NCBI RefSeq assembly: GCF_910596095.1
Contig: NC_056533.1
Location: 5,021,501 to 5,085,500 of the forward strand
From: Thunnus maccoyii
Lineage: Eukaryota > Chordata > Actinopteri > Scombriformes > Scombridae
Direction of reading: 5' to 3'
Length of the DNA stretch: 64,000 nt
Positions 53,930-64,000 of the stretch are shown here, piece by piece (within the stretch, counting starts at the first letter, position 1; each line of letters opens with the position of its first letter). A model generated the notes under the pieces. The model saw only the letters and a program-made list of their open reading frames with translations. It made no database searches and was not told the DNA's origin. Made by a program: the position numbers and the translations under genes.

Positions 53930-55389
53930 ACTTGGAACTCAGAGTAGTTTGATAGCTAATAAGATACAAATCTGAGTTGTGTGTTTCCACTTTTGACTGA
54001 ACTAGGCTGACAGTGTCCCTCTGCTTCCAGTCTGTGCTAAGTGTAAACATGTCACACACACACATTATATACACTTGACAGCGTAATGTGACAGTAGCAT
54101 AAACAGGAGCCTTGCACATTTGAGTTGATAACATCTGACGCAGTTTTGTTCGTCTTTCTTTCTGTACCTGTTTTTCTTGTTCTGGTTCCGGGTCACTGAG
54201 GGAAAGAATCTATCCCAGCATGCATTGTGCGGCAGCTCACTAGTCTATCACAGGGGTTAACACATATAAACAAACACATTCATCCTCACATTCACACCTT
54301 CACAAAATTCAGTTATCAAAAATCAATTCTTCATGTATGTCATTATGTCATATGATCACTGTTACATTTCTCATTACAACATGATCTCTCCCCTCTCCAT
54401 GCTTTATGTTTGTCTCAGCTGGATTATGTCTTGCCCGTTTTTGAATTTAAAATCACTTCTATATCTGGTTTGTTTAAATGATTAAATGTGTGAATTTGTG
54501 CCTGCTTTAAATCTCAGATTGAAAACCAACAGAAAGGCAGTGTGTTGGGAGTTTGATGTCTGAGCCAAACAACATCTTCCTAAATTTTTCATAAAGAACA
54601 AGTGAGTCTGCAAGCCAGGAAAGAACATGGATGCTTCAGCAGGAGTAAAAACATGGTATGCACACATACTCTTCACGGAGTTTACTAGGTGTAGGTGGTA
54701 CCCGGTTTTTTAATAACCTTTATTATAATTGATTGAAATAATGACCAAGACCATTCAATTATAAATTCCTTTAATGGTGGCTGAATATCACCACTGATGT
54801 TTTTTGACACAATATTTAAAAGTGAAGTCAGGTTATGAGACCCTTAACAGGTTTCTTAATGATCCTGACAAGCCCTCATACACATTCAACATTTTTGACA
54901 CATTTGTTGTAATCCTGCCAGGGAAAAAACAAACAAACCCTAGATGAAGCCAAAAACAGGTTTGTGTACATAACTCACACAGTAACCATTTTAAGGACAT
55001 CATTGTCAGTGCGTTGTTTTTGTGTCTACAGCAGAGGACATTCACATATAATCTCACATATTTCATCAAGTGTGGCTGTGCTTTCCTTTTATAAACTTGA
55101 AGTCTCATATAGCAAGTCATATTACCTGTTACTTTGCTCATTTACTTATACAGTTCAGAGGGCCATCATCATGCTTTAGTTCACACAAGAGAAACCAAAG
55201 AAAACATGATGGCGTGATAAAGGTAGATGTCCTGTTAATATAACTGACCTTTTTCACTGCAGACATTTTGACATGCCACAGTACCACTGTGCTTTTCCTG
55301 CTATGACAAGTCAGAATATCTGCTGTGAAAAAGTTCAAGTGCAGGCCTGAACAAGATATATGATGTCACAGCTCTGATGTTTGGTATTT
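53930..55389. other. Left part of the tssc4 leader intron
   Basis: No gene, RNA or recognised repeat was seen between the family A copy and the family D element. Confidence 0.4.
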
Positions 55390-55397
55390 AATAAATA

Positions 55398-55767
55398 TAG
55401 AGCTGCAACTAATGATTATTTTCATTATCGATTAATCTGTTGATTATTTTTTCAATTAATCAATTAGTTGTTTGGTTTGTAAAATGTCAAAAAAATAGTG
55501 AAAAATGTAATCATTGTTTCCCAAAGCCCAAGATACAACCCTAAATGTCTTGCTTTGTCTCAACCAGCAGCTCACAATCCAAACATACTCAGTTTACTGT
55601 CATAGAGGACTAAAGGAAACAGAAAATATTCACATTTAAGAAGCTGGAACCAGAACATTTTGGCATTTTTTTCTTAAAAAATGACCTCAAAATGATTAAT
55701 CAATTATCAGAATAGTTGCCGATTAATTTTCTGTTGATCAACTAATCAACTATTTGTTGCAGCTCTA
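55398..55767 (+). repeat. hAT-like MITE, family D copy 1, intact ends
   Basis: Termini TAGAGCTGCAAC and GTTGCAGCTCTA are perfect inverted repeats, flanked on both sides by the same 8 bases AATAAATA (55390-55397 and 55768-55775). An 8-base target duplication and TAG...CTA ends point to the hAT superfamily. 370 bases, long subterminal ATCGATTA-type inverted pairs, no coding capacity. Confidence 0.85.
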
Positions 55768-56109
55768 AATAAATATTGAGCAGGGCACTCCAACTGTAAA
55801 CAGTCTGTGAGAGTGATACTGCAGTTTGGAGTCTGTTAGTGTAACATTACACTTAGCATACGCTAGAAAAGTGACACCTGTGTTTCCAAACCCAGTGCAT
55901 CACATCCACACAGTCACCGCTGAACAAAAGGGTGATGAAGTGAACATGAAGTATAATGTGACTGTACAACAAAGAAAATGGGAGATGAAGGAGATCAAGC
56001 TCAGTCTGCACACGCCCAGAGAGAGGAGGTCTAATCAGGAAACACAACACCTGTGTGTGGATCAATTAACTAAAACCAACAAAGCATCTGAGCTCCATGT
56101 AGCCATATA

Positions 56110-57366
56110 CAGTTAGGTTCATATATATTTGGACACTGACACAAGTTTTGTTGTTTTAGCTGTTTACGGAAAGATATTTAAGTTACAGTTATATAATGAA
56201 TATTAAATTGAATTGCACTTTTAATAAATTAAAGTGCAGACTCTCAGCTTTAATTTGAGGGTATTCACATTTAAATTGGAGGAGAGGTTTAGGAATGACG
56301 GCTCTTTACTATGTAGCCACCTCTTTTTCAAGGGTCCAAAAGTAATTGGACAATTGACTCAAAAGCTGTTTCATGGACAAGTGTGGGCTATTCCTTTGTT
56401 GGTGCATCATCAATTGAGCAGGTAAAAAAAAAAATGCATTTGGAAGCTGTTGCTGTGAACCCACAATATGAGAGAGATAGTGGGAACATTAGGAGTGTTT
56501 TGTCAACACAAAAAGGCCTGGACGTCCACGGAAGTCAACAGTGGTGGATGATACCAGGATCTTTTCCATGGTAAAGAAATACTCCTTCACAACATTCCGC
56601 CAAGTGAAGAACACTCTGCAGGAAGTAGGCATATCATGATCCAAGTCCACCGTAAAGAGAAGACTCTGCCAAATACACAGGGTTCACCACAAGGTGCAAC
56701 CCATTCATAAGTCTCAAGAATAGAAAAGACAGATTAGACTTTGCCAAAAAACATCTAAAAAGAAAAAGCCTAGAAGTTTATAGGGATATACTGTCTGCTC
56801 AGATTCAGCCAAATTCAGCAAAGTTGATTGGAAGGCGCTTCACAGTACAGATGGACAATGACCCAAAAAATAGTGTGAAAGCAAGTTTTTTTTAAGGCAA
56901 AGAAGTGGAATGTTATACAATGGCAGAGTCAATCTGTCAACCTGATGGAGCATGCAAATCACTTGCTGAAGACAAAACTTAAGGCAGAAAGACCCATGAA
57001 AAAAACAACAACTAAAGACAGCTGCAGTAAAGGCCTGGCAAAGCATCACAAAGGAGGAAACCCAGCATTTGGTAATGTTCATGAGTACCAGACTTCAGGC
57101 AGTCATTGCCTACAAAGGATTCTTGAAAAACATTTTATTTATGATTATTTTAATTTGTCCAATTACATTTGAGCCCCTGAAATGAGGGGACTGTGAACAA
57201 AAATGGTTGCAATTCCTTAACGTTTCATTCGATATTTTTGTTCAACCCTTTGAATTAAAGCTGAAAGTCTGCACTTCAGTTGCATCTTGATTGTGTCATT
57301 TCAAATCCATTGTGAGCCAAAATTATGAAAATCGTGTCACTGTCCAAATATTTCTGGACCTAACTG
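56110..57366 (+). mobile_element. Tc1-like DNA transposon, inactive (1257 bp)
   Basis: Ends CAGTTAGGTTCATATATATT / inverted CAGTTAGGTCCAGAAATATT, both continuing TTGGACAGTGACAC-like (about 30 of 35 matching), with TA directly outside at 56108-56109 and 57367-57368. Length and TA target are those of Tc1/mariner elements. Remnants of a transposase helix-turn-helix part are readable (MVKKYSFTTFRQVKNTLQEV near 56570), followed by an in-frame stop; later parts (RKDRLDFAKKHLK near 56720) are in other frames. So the transposase is broken by several stops and frameshifts. It lies in the proposed tssc4 leader intron. Confidence 0.85.
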
Positions 57367-57987
57367 TATGTTAGAGCCTCTGGATGGCCTTAATCGAGCG
57401 TGTCTCAGTGTTCTCTGATAAACCTCCAGACTGGCAGTTACTGGGAATTCTTTACACAGGTAGCCACTTGACTACTGGCAAATACATAAAGTGTGGGCAT
57501 TGGGACTGACCCATTCATAAGAGACAAAAAAGCCATGTTAGCTTTGTCACTTTTCATCACCTACTACTGTGCTACACTTGACTGACCTCAAGTGGATTGT
57601 CACAACATTATATCACCTAACATGGAAGCATCAGTTTCATGATAATCTTGTATTTGTGATGGTATAGGCCTTTTTTTCAGAAGCATAATTCATTTGTCAT
57701 AGCATGAAAGGCAAAGGTGTTACTGATAACGTTAACGACTGTGTTTACACTCTAACCACTCACTCACACAGCTCTGCAACTAACAAATTAATCATTGACT
57801 ACCTGGACATACACTTATGGCCAGATTTTGCCTAAAACAATTGAATATCATTTATGCTTGACTCTGATTTATCTTTCTCAATTTTTTAGGGTGAAAATCC
57901 AGTTAAGTTCTTTGTCAACCAACAGTAATCCTCTCATACCCTTTCCAGGTTCTTGATTTAGCTCACCTTCTGAATCTTCGTGTTAAA

Positions 57988-58953
57988 ATGTGCAGTCAGG
58001 AAAATAGCGAGCTCAGCAAGATTTTAAAGGCTGATGATGATGTCGATGACCTCTCAGCAAGTGATGAATCTGAGCCTGAAGAACAACCCTGCGGTGCACC
58101 CTTTGACCCCGAACTGGACGTGGACGACGATGACGGGGAGGTTGGGGCTGCTGTTCCAGCTGCTGGACAAAAAACCTTCAGTCTGAAAGGAGGGAGCTCG
58201 GGTTTCTCAAGCCGCAGCCACAGCATCTTTGACTGCCTGGACAGTGTTGCCAAGCTGGCCTCCTCATCATTAGGCCAGGACAACGTTATAGACGGAGTGT
58301 TTGCTCGGCCTCTGCCTCCAGCCCCCAGCCGCAAGACGAGCCAGCCTCCGCCTAGCAGCTCCACACCAGCAAAGAAGAGAGGAGTACCAGACTACCTAGT
58401 GAACCCGGATCGCTGGACCCACTACAGCCTGGAGGATGTGGCTGAGACCAGTGACCGAGGCAACAGCAGGGTGGCCCACCAGTACCTGGCCAGCCTGCAA
58501 CAGAAGAAAGAAGAGCCACAGCCCGACAGCCAGGGTGATTCCTTCTGTAGCACCCAGCAGAAGATCATCTTCTCCAAGCCCAGCCATCTGGCCAAGAAGC
58601 CTGCTGATGAGTCATCAGCTGTTAGAGGCCAGGAGAAAGGGATGCGCCTCAGTCACCTGGAGGAAGAGGAAGATGAGTACGCAGTGGGGAAGGAGAAAAA
58701 GAAGACTGTAGGACGGAGAACAGATGAGTGCAAAGAGGAAAGTGTAAGAGGGAAGGATGAGGTTAAACAGACCAGGGCAGCCATCGGTCAACCAGAGGCT
58801 GAGGAAAAGGAAAAGAAACGTGTTCAAAAAGAAAGAGGTGTGGACGAGGAGGAGGAAGTGGAAGAGAAGAAAGAACAGGCCAACCCCAGCTTTGCCTCCT
58901 TTAGAAAGATGAACCAGAAGAACTACAGGAAGAGCTCACGGCAAGAGGACTGA
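57988..58953 (+). CDS. tssc4: TSSC4, U5 snRNP assembly factor (single coding exon, 321 aa)
   Basis: TSSC4 is an intrinsically disordered chaperone of U5 snRNP and tri-snRNP assembly that binds PRPF8 and SNRNP200 (family knowledge). Seen: acidic N-terminus (DDDVDDLSASDESEPEEQ), Phe/Ser motif SHSIFDCLDSVAKLASSSLG, the conserved core GVPDYLVNPDRWTHYSLEDV followed by AETSDRGNSRVAHQYLASL, the short block STQQKIIFSKPSHLAKK (compare EGRVIFTKPV in human), and a lysine/glutamate-rich C-terminus ending RKMNQKNYRKSSRQED. Human is about 329 residues. The C-terminal 110 residues are low complexity and not clearly conserved. The ATG context is AAAATGT. A splice acceptor ends at 57948. Polyadenylation signal at 59562. 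Confidence 0.94.
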   Translation: MCSQENSELSKILKADDDVDDLSASDESEPEEQPCGAPFDPELDVDDDDGEVGAAVPAAGQKTFSLKGGSSGFSSRSHSIFDCLDSVAKLASSSLGQDNVIDGVFARPLPPAPSRKTSQPPPSSSTPAKKRGVPDYLVNPDRWTHYSLEDVAETSDRGNSRVAHQYLASLQQKKEEPQPDSQGDSFCSTQQKIIFSKPSHLAKKPADESSAVRGQEKGMRLSHLEEEEDEYAVGKEKKKTVGRRTDECKEESVRGKDEVKQTRAAIGQPEAEEKEKKRVQKERGVDEEEEVEEKKEQANPSFASFRKMNQKNYRKSSRQED

Positions 58954-59561
58954 GGATAGCAGGCCTGGTGCCTCACAACCACACCACCATACGATTCTGT
59001 CACTTCTTCTGCCATTGTAAAAAGCTATGCCCCTCATCACACAACTGCTCCATATTTGAAAAACTGTCCAGTCAAATCTTAAAAGTCCAATTTAGAAAAT
59101 GTTGCAGCTCTACTGTACTGTACTCATACAGCGTCTTAGTTGTGTCAACAAATCTCTGAGTCGCAGAAATGATTCTCTGGTCCTCAGTGTCAGTTCATAA
59201 ATGCAAACACTACAAGGTCATATATCATCATCGTTATGGCTTATTAAGTTTCAGATTTGATTTATAAGGGTGTCCATTTAATTTTAGGCCACTTGTCTGT
59301 GTTGAAACAAATCCTTCAGCACAATGTTGAACTATTTGGTATGTCAAGACATCCCTTAAACACAGCTTACAGTGATGGACTGAGGAGACATTTGGGTAGT
59401 GGACCAGTTAGTTTTTATTTTTAGTGGAGGAACCAACATCACTTGGTCAAGGGAAGGGAGCTTTGAAACAGTATAGGAATTTTAACACTGTTGGTCATTA
59501 ATTTGTATTTGATTTTTATTCCTTGTTGCATATTTTGATTTTTGGAATACCTTGGATCTTG

Positions 59562-59567
59562 AATAAA
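59562..59567 (+). promoter_or_regulatory. Polyadenylation signal of tssc4
   Basis: AATAAA about 610 bases after the stop, followed by a TATTATGTCTACTG and T-rich stretch. Confidence 0.6.
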
Positions 59568-59819
59568 AAATATTGATTTGTATTATGTCTACTGTATTTT
59601 TTTTCAAACACATTTAAGGCTTGTTTGTTTTCATTAACACTCAAAAAAATTTGGCTAACTGAAAACTAGAATAATAAGCAAACTGGGAAGTATGTATAAT
59701 ATCCTCATGTATACTGTAGGCTACATCAGCATAGGGGAAAAATGTGATAAAAGTCTAGCAGACTAACTCTCACCAAGCATAGAAGGTCATTCCAACAATG
59801 TTTTAGCCATGCTAGCAGC

Positions 59820-60255
59820 GTGGCTCTAGGGATGGCAATGTCTGTCCATCACTTTGATCCAGAGTGAAATATCTCAACAACTATTTGATGGATTACTGTG
59901 AAATTTGGTGCACACATTCATGGTCCCCAGATGACGAATTATAATAACTTTGATCTCCTGACTTTTTATCTAATGCCATCATCTGGTCAAGATTTGATTT
60001 TGTGCAATGTGTTGCTCTATAACCAAATACCTGCAAATCTCGTGACACGACAGCCTCAGCTAATCCTAATTTGCAATTGTTTGCACACTATTACAGTAAA
60101 CCAACTCAGTGAACATGGTAAACAGTATACAGTACCTGCTAAACAACAGCATGTTAGTGTTATTGTGAGCATGACATTCAAACCATGCAAATGTTCGAAG
60201 CATGCTGATGGTTTGAACATTTAGCTCAAGTACAGCCTGACTGAGCCGCTAGCAT
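59820..60255 (-). repeat. Family E copy 4 (fullest)
   Basis: Contains GTGAAATATCTCAACAACTA, GAAATTTGGTGCACACATTC, ATGGTCCCCAGATGACGAAT, TAATGCCATCATCTGGTCAA, AACATGGTAAACAGTATACA and GAGCCGCTAGCATGG. Same order of motifs as at 2030 and 17835. The strand given is arbitrary. Confidence 0.6.
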
Positions 60256-62870
60256 GGTTGAAGACTTGTTCTGCCATGAAAAAGTGTCATCACCATCTTA
60301 AAGGACTGCAGTACTCATGTCCTGGACTTGATATCATGACAAATAAAAGACTCAATGAGCTCATGTTTAAGCATTTAACAGAAGCTTCACATTGGTTTAT
60401 TCATCATTAACATAATTTGAAGCAAAGGTTTATAGGGGACTTAAGTAGTCACCCAAGTGATTGTTTAAAGAAACCTGGAGAATCAAACTTATGATTTTTA
60501 AATCTTACATTAGCCCTTATGTGTAGGACTTGAACATCTCTGACTTTAATAACTCAGAGAGGTGGTATCAAAACAGACTGATGCTGACGCCGCCACCAAC
60601 CTGACCCAGGTCATTAGTAACCAAATTGATTGACTTAGATTGTCTCATTTTTTCCCCTCAAAAGTTATACCATCAAATTTCAAAGTTGCTATAATCACAT
60701 AACAATTCTACACAAATGACTTTTAATGTAATAATAATAATAGGAGCTGCCCTGCTGACAAAAATAAATGGCTGGATTTGCTTCCTATTATACACTGAAT
60801 TACCAGTTTATCATATATACTTGTACAATCTAATGCAATTTCGATACACAACAACTTTCTCACGACAGACATTTTTCCTTATCATACACAGGTGCAATTA
60901 ATACCATTAATAAGTGCTGCATTGTGTGTAGGAGTGCCACTTCAGCAGCCCGGCACACTGTATGCTGGTTCTCTGGCTTACTGGGATAACTAAATGTCAC
61001 AGAGCTGTCATTTATTTTTGTCATTTATCATTAGCGTGTTTTCCCTGCTATTATCCTATAATCATGTATTCTAAGTTTTATATTATGCATTATATGGAAA
61101 TGTGGCAAATTATTTTCAGCAGCATTCGGACCGCATTAAAGTAGATTTAAAAGGAGTGGATATCAGTCTGCTGTAAGTGTTAATAAATGTCCCAAATGCA
61201 CTATAGCAAACATTATATTTACTCAGTAGACTAATGCCTCTATTGTCAGGTGAATTAAAAATGATGTGATATTTGGTCACAGTGGGACAAAAGCAACACA
61301 TTATCTTGTGTACCAGAGTGTGTTTTTTAAGAGCAGGCACAGGTTGGTCCAGTTAAGCCGATTTAACCAAGTTAGCCTGGTTAAGTGTTTAGTTTTATCT
61401 AGTGTTTAACAGTCACTGTTTGCATACTGATAGGCTGTAAGTAAATGATCACGCTGTTCAGATGGTGTGCTATAAGTCATCAGCTGTTTGCATTTTAAAG
61501 GGAGTTTTGCATTGCAGCTACAGAGGATGGTGAGGTCAGTGCAATTGAGACTGAAAAAACTGTGAAGTTGCCTCATTTTTCTGCTGGCTGTAAGCCAATA
61601 ATAAGAAAATGATGGTGATGTTTTAACCTCATGGTGCATTCTTGTCAGATGGGAAGAAACCCTGCTGCTCGGTGTCATGGTTACACATAGCAAAATGAGA
61701 AGTTGAATGATAGTTGTGTGCCTTTAAAAACAGACCAGCTGCTTTCTAATAACAATATATATATAAGGCATGTGCAGCTACTTTTCCCAAGAATTGGGTT
61801 TGCTGAGCTGCTGGCATATTGTTTGCTAAGTAAAACCTGGAATTCCTGCAAATCTGGAACCTGGACTGATGTAAACACACCTCTCACTCAGCTATGGCAT
61901 CCAATCTGCTTCATGGAACAAGCCCAACTTCACAGTAAGGATATGTGTTGTGACTATTTCAAGGTGATGAAAGAGTGAGTCACTGGTTTCATGTATAATT
62001 GTGAGACATTCAGTGCACGTATGCACCCAATTTCAAACATATAGAAAATCCTGCTTATTGAAATGGCTACAAGAGCATTTGTTAAGCTGATAGACTATGA
62101 AGGTTTTAAACTGTGATTAATACTGCCTAAAGCTAGCTTAGAAATGATGGTTAATTACCTATGTGCTGGGTAAAGATCATTTTTTTCTCTGAAATTATGA
62201 CATTGAGACATTCTTGCTCATAATTCAGCTCTATATGGAGAATTTACCTGACAGATCAGATAATGGTGTGGTCCAAAGACTCAGTATTCTCTCTTTGGAA
62301 GATGCAGAAGAATTAATATTAAAACTTGTGATGGTAAAGGTTTGATTTCCTCCCCTTATGTTTTCTGGTTGAAGGGTGTGTAAACTGCATGGCTCTTTGA
62401 AACAGAGCCAGTTTGTTTTTTATTGATATATGTATTTTGCATATAGCAAAGAGGTTTATAGTTCTTAACTGGAAAAATAAAACTAAACCCAATAGGTAAT
62501 TGTATTTAGAAAAAAATGACATAGGTACTGCAAACGAACTAGAAACATTGAGGGAGCATGGCATCTCTTAGTACATTTTCCTCAGAAATTGGTAATTGTG
62601 ATTCCTAAGAAGAATGAGTTAAATAAATTAGATTTTTTTGTGTGTGATTTAAGTTGGAGAAGCATCATTTACTTTTACTCTTTGTTTCTTTGTCTGCTTC
62701 CTAATTGATGAAACAAAATTGAAATGTAGGACTATGAATGTGAATAGTTAGTCACAGAGTGTTTAGTCCTGCTATCATCTGAAAGCTGGGACGAAGATAA
62801 TTTCTTATATTGTCTCCCATCTGAAAACTGAGCTGAAAAGCATCCAGCAGGCTAAACACAGATCTCTAAC
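60256..62870. other. Intergenic region right of tssc4
   Basis: 2.6 kb of AT-rich sequence in which I recognise no gene, RNA or clear repeat. Short open frames here look random. Confidence 0.45.
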
Positions 62871-63211
62871 GACGCTCACATCTCTCCCGCGGAGCTTGAA
62901 TGCAACTTCAGATTATTCAGGCTTGGCAAAGTGATGATGTCACCAGGTCCGGCCGGGTGAGAGCGCGCACCTTTACCTCTGCATACACACGCACCCGCAC
63001 TCACCTGTAAATAACTGGCGCTCAGAAATGCGGAAACGAAGTCATCAGCACGCTTATAAAGTAGATAAATGTAATTCGGCGAGTGATTGGTTCATTTTAA
63101 AAATGCAGTGATGGAGTAATGAGGACGGACAGCTGGATGAAGGACGATATGTTTTCTTGGTGGATGTAGTTAGTTGTCGAGCTTCACATCAACGTCGGGA
63201 CAACTTCCAAC
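62871..63211 (+). promoter_or_regulatory. GC-rich promoter-like island
   Basis: A rise in GC and CpG (ACGACGCTCACATCTCTCCC, GTCCGGCCGGGTGAGAGCGC) within AT-rich DNA, just left of a candidate first coding exon. Looks like the promoter and 5' UTR of a rightward gene. Confidence 0.45.
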
Positions 63212-63232
63212 ATGTATTACAAGACTGTCGAG
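63212..63232 (+). CDS. Candidate first coding exon of an unidentified gene (partial)
   Basis: ATG in a fair context (CAACATGT) opens MYYKTVE, followed at once by the strong donor GTAAGC at 63233. The rest of the gene would lie beyond the window. I cannot name it from seven residues, and the coding status is uncertain: the exon could be a leader with a chance ATG. Confidence 0.35.
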
Positions 63233-64000
63233 GTAAGCGGACAGCTGTCGGTTAGTAACTGAACTTTTATCTTCTCTGCAGTGAACTGTGCTGTCAGCCT
63301 GACTTTAACCTGAAACCGTCTGCTTCACTCGAGTAATGTTACAGTTTCGAAGTACTTGTACTTTACTGGAGTATTTCCAGTTTAAACTACTTCATACCAC
63401 TACTCCACTACAATATGTTTATGGTAACGTTATGTTTTACTTAAGGGTTACTTTACAGATAGTGTAATAGAGACATGCAGGTACATTTATAAATGTATAT
63501 TATGTCAGTGATCAAACGTTTTGCATGCAAAAACTTAAACTGCCCAGCAGTATATAAAGTAGTTTATATTAGATTATATTATACTACAAAATTAAAATCG
63601 CGTTTTCTTGTGAATGCATCAGTAATACTGTACTAATCCAATAATATAACATTAGATAACAGGGACTGCTCTGCTGTCTAAAACAACCTTTGATGCTTGA
63701 AGTGGATTTTACTGACAATATTTCAGTATTTTACCAATGTTAAACTTATATTAAACACTCTATTGTTATTTTTTACTGAAGTAAGGACTTCTGTGTGTGA
63801 AAACAGTTACAATCCAGCAGAATATTTAGTCTCATTAAAAGACAAGAAAACAGATAACGAAACAAGTATCATGAGTCGGCTCTAATACTACTTTATCAAA
63901 TATGTTGTGTGTTTGTCACATTGTGCCTTTTAAAAATAAATAAAAAATAATAATATTTAAAAATAATTTTAAAAAAATGTATTTTTTCCCCAAAGAACAA
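63233..64000 (+). other. Start of the next intron or intergenic region
   Basis: AT-rich. 63340-63420 carries a family F fragment (GAAGTACTTGTACTTTACTG, then CCACTACTCCACTACAATAT). Nothing else recognised. Confidence 0.4.

Noticed and set aside
55826-56116. Plus-strand open frame of 96 residues
   Set aside because: Runs into the left end of the Tc1-like element, no similarity seen, and no splice context.
57996-58364. Minus-strand open frame of 122 residues
   Set aside because: Antisense shadow of tssc4; the plus strand matches the known protein.

Overview
The window is vertebrate nuclear DNA from a ray-finned fish, most likely a percomorph teleost. It is AT-rich, its genes are split by GT-AG introns, and the gaps are full of small repeat families: a tRNA-derived SINE, hAT-like and other MITEs, a dead Tc1-like element and long-hairpin repeats. 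No bacterial, viral, CRISPR or toxin-type system was seen, and no retroviral or LTR element was recognised.

Seven protein genes can be read, left to right. rasl12 (-, 1563-6534) is a small Ras-like GTPase. kbtbd13 (+, 8664-10172) is a single-exon muscle BTB-Kelch protein. ubap1l (-, 11451-18685) is an ESCRT-I-related UMA/UBA protein. pdcd7 (-, 23405-27724) is the U11/U12 snRNP 59K-type protein. spg21 (+, 31040-39171) is maspardin. shcbp1 (-, 42020-51339) is a 13-exon beta-helix protein of dividing cells. tssc4 (+, 57988-58953) is a U5 snRNP assembly factor. A short first coding exon of an unidentified gene may begin at 63212. Exon borders were placed by hand from conserved protein sequence and GT/AG phase. 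All coding sums close in frame: 258, 502, 383, 544, 311, 721 and 321 residues.

The first four genes keep the order and orientation I recall for human 15q22.31 (RASL12-KBTBD13-UBAP1L-PDCD7). SPG21 is also from that region but here lies on the other side. SHCBP1 (16q in human) and TSSC4 (11p15.5 in human) then follow, so the right half is a lineage-specific join. The genes do not form one pathway. Two of them, pdcd7 and tssc4, serve the spliceosome.

Between genes the DNA is mostly repeats. These include a long-hairpin family in four copies, a 'GAACCCACAG' family in five, a 'mountain' repeat in four, a TAGAGCTGCAAC hAT-like MITE with a perfect 8-bp target duplication, a 627-bp MITE flanked by TTAA, a Tc1-like fossil flanked by TA, and a nested insertion at 28.07-29.10 kb. 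The shcbp1 promoter carries two inverted CCAAT boxes and a CHR motif, the layout of G2/M genes. I found no credible novel biological system. The most useful leads are the repeat families, the promoter layout, the synteny break and the unidentified exon at 63.2 kb.
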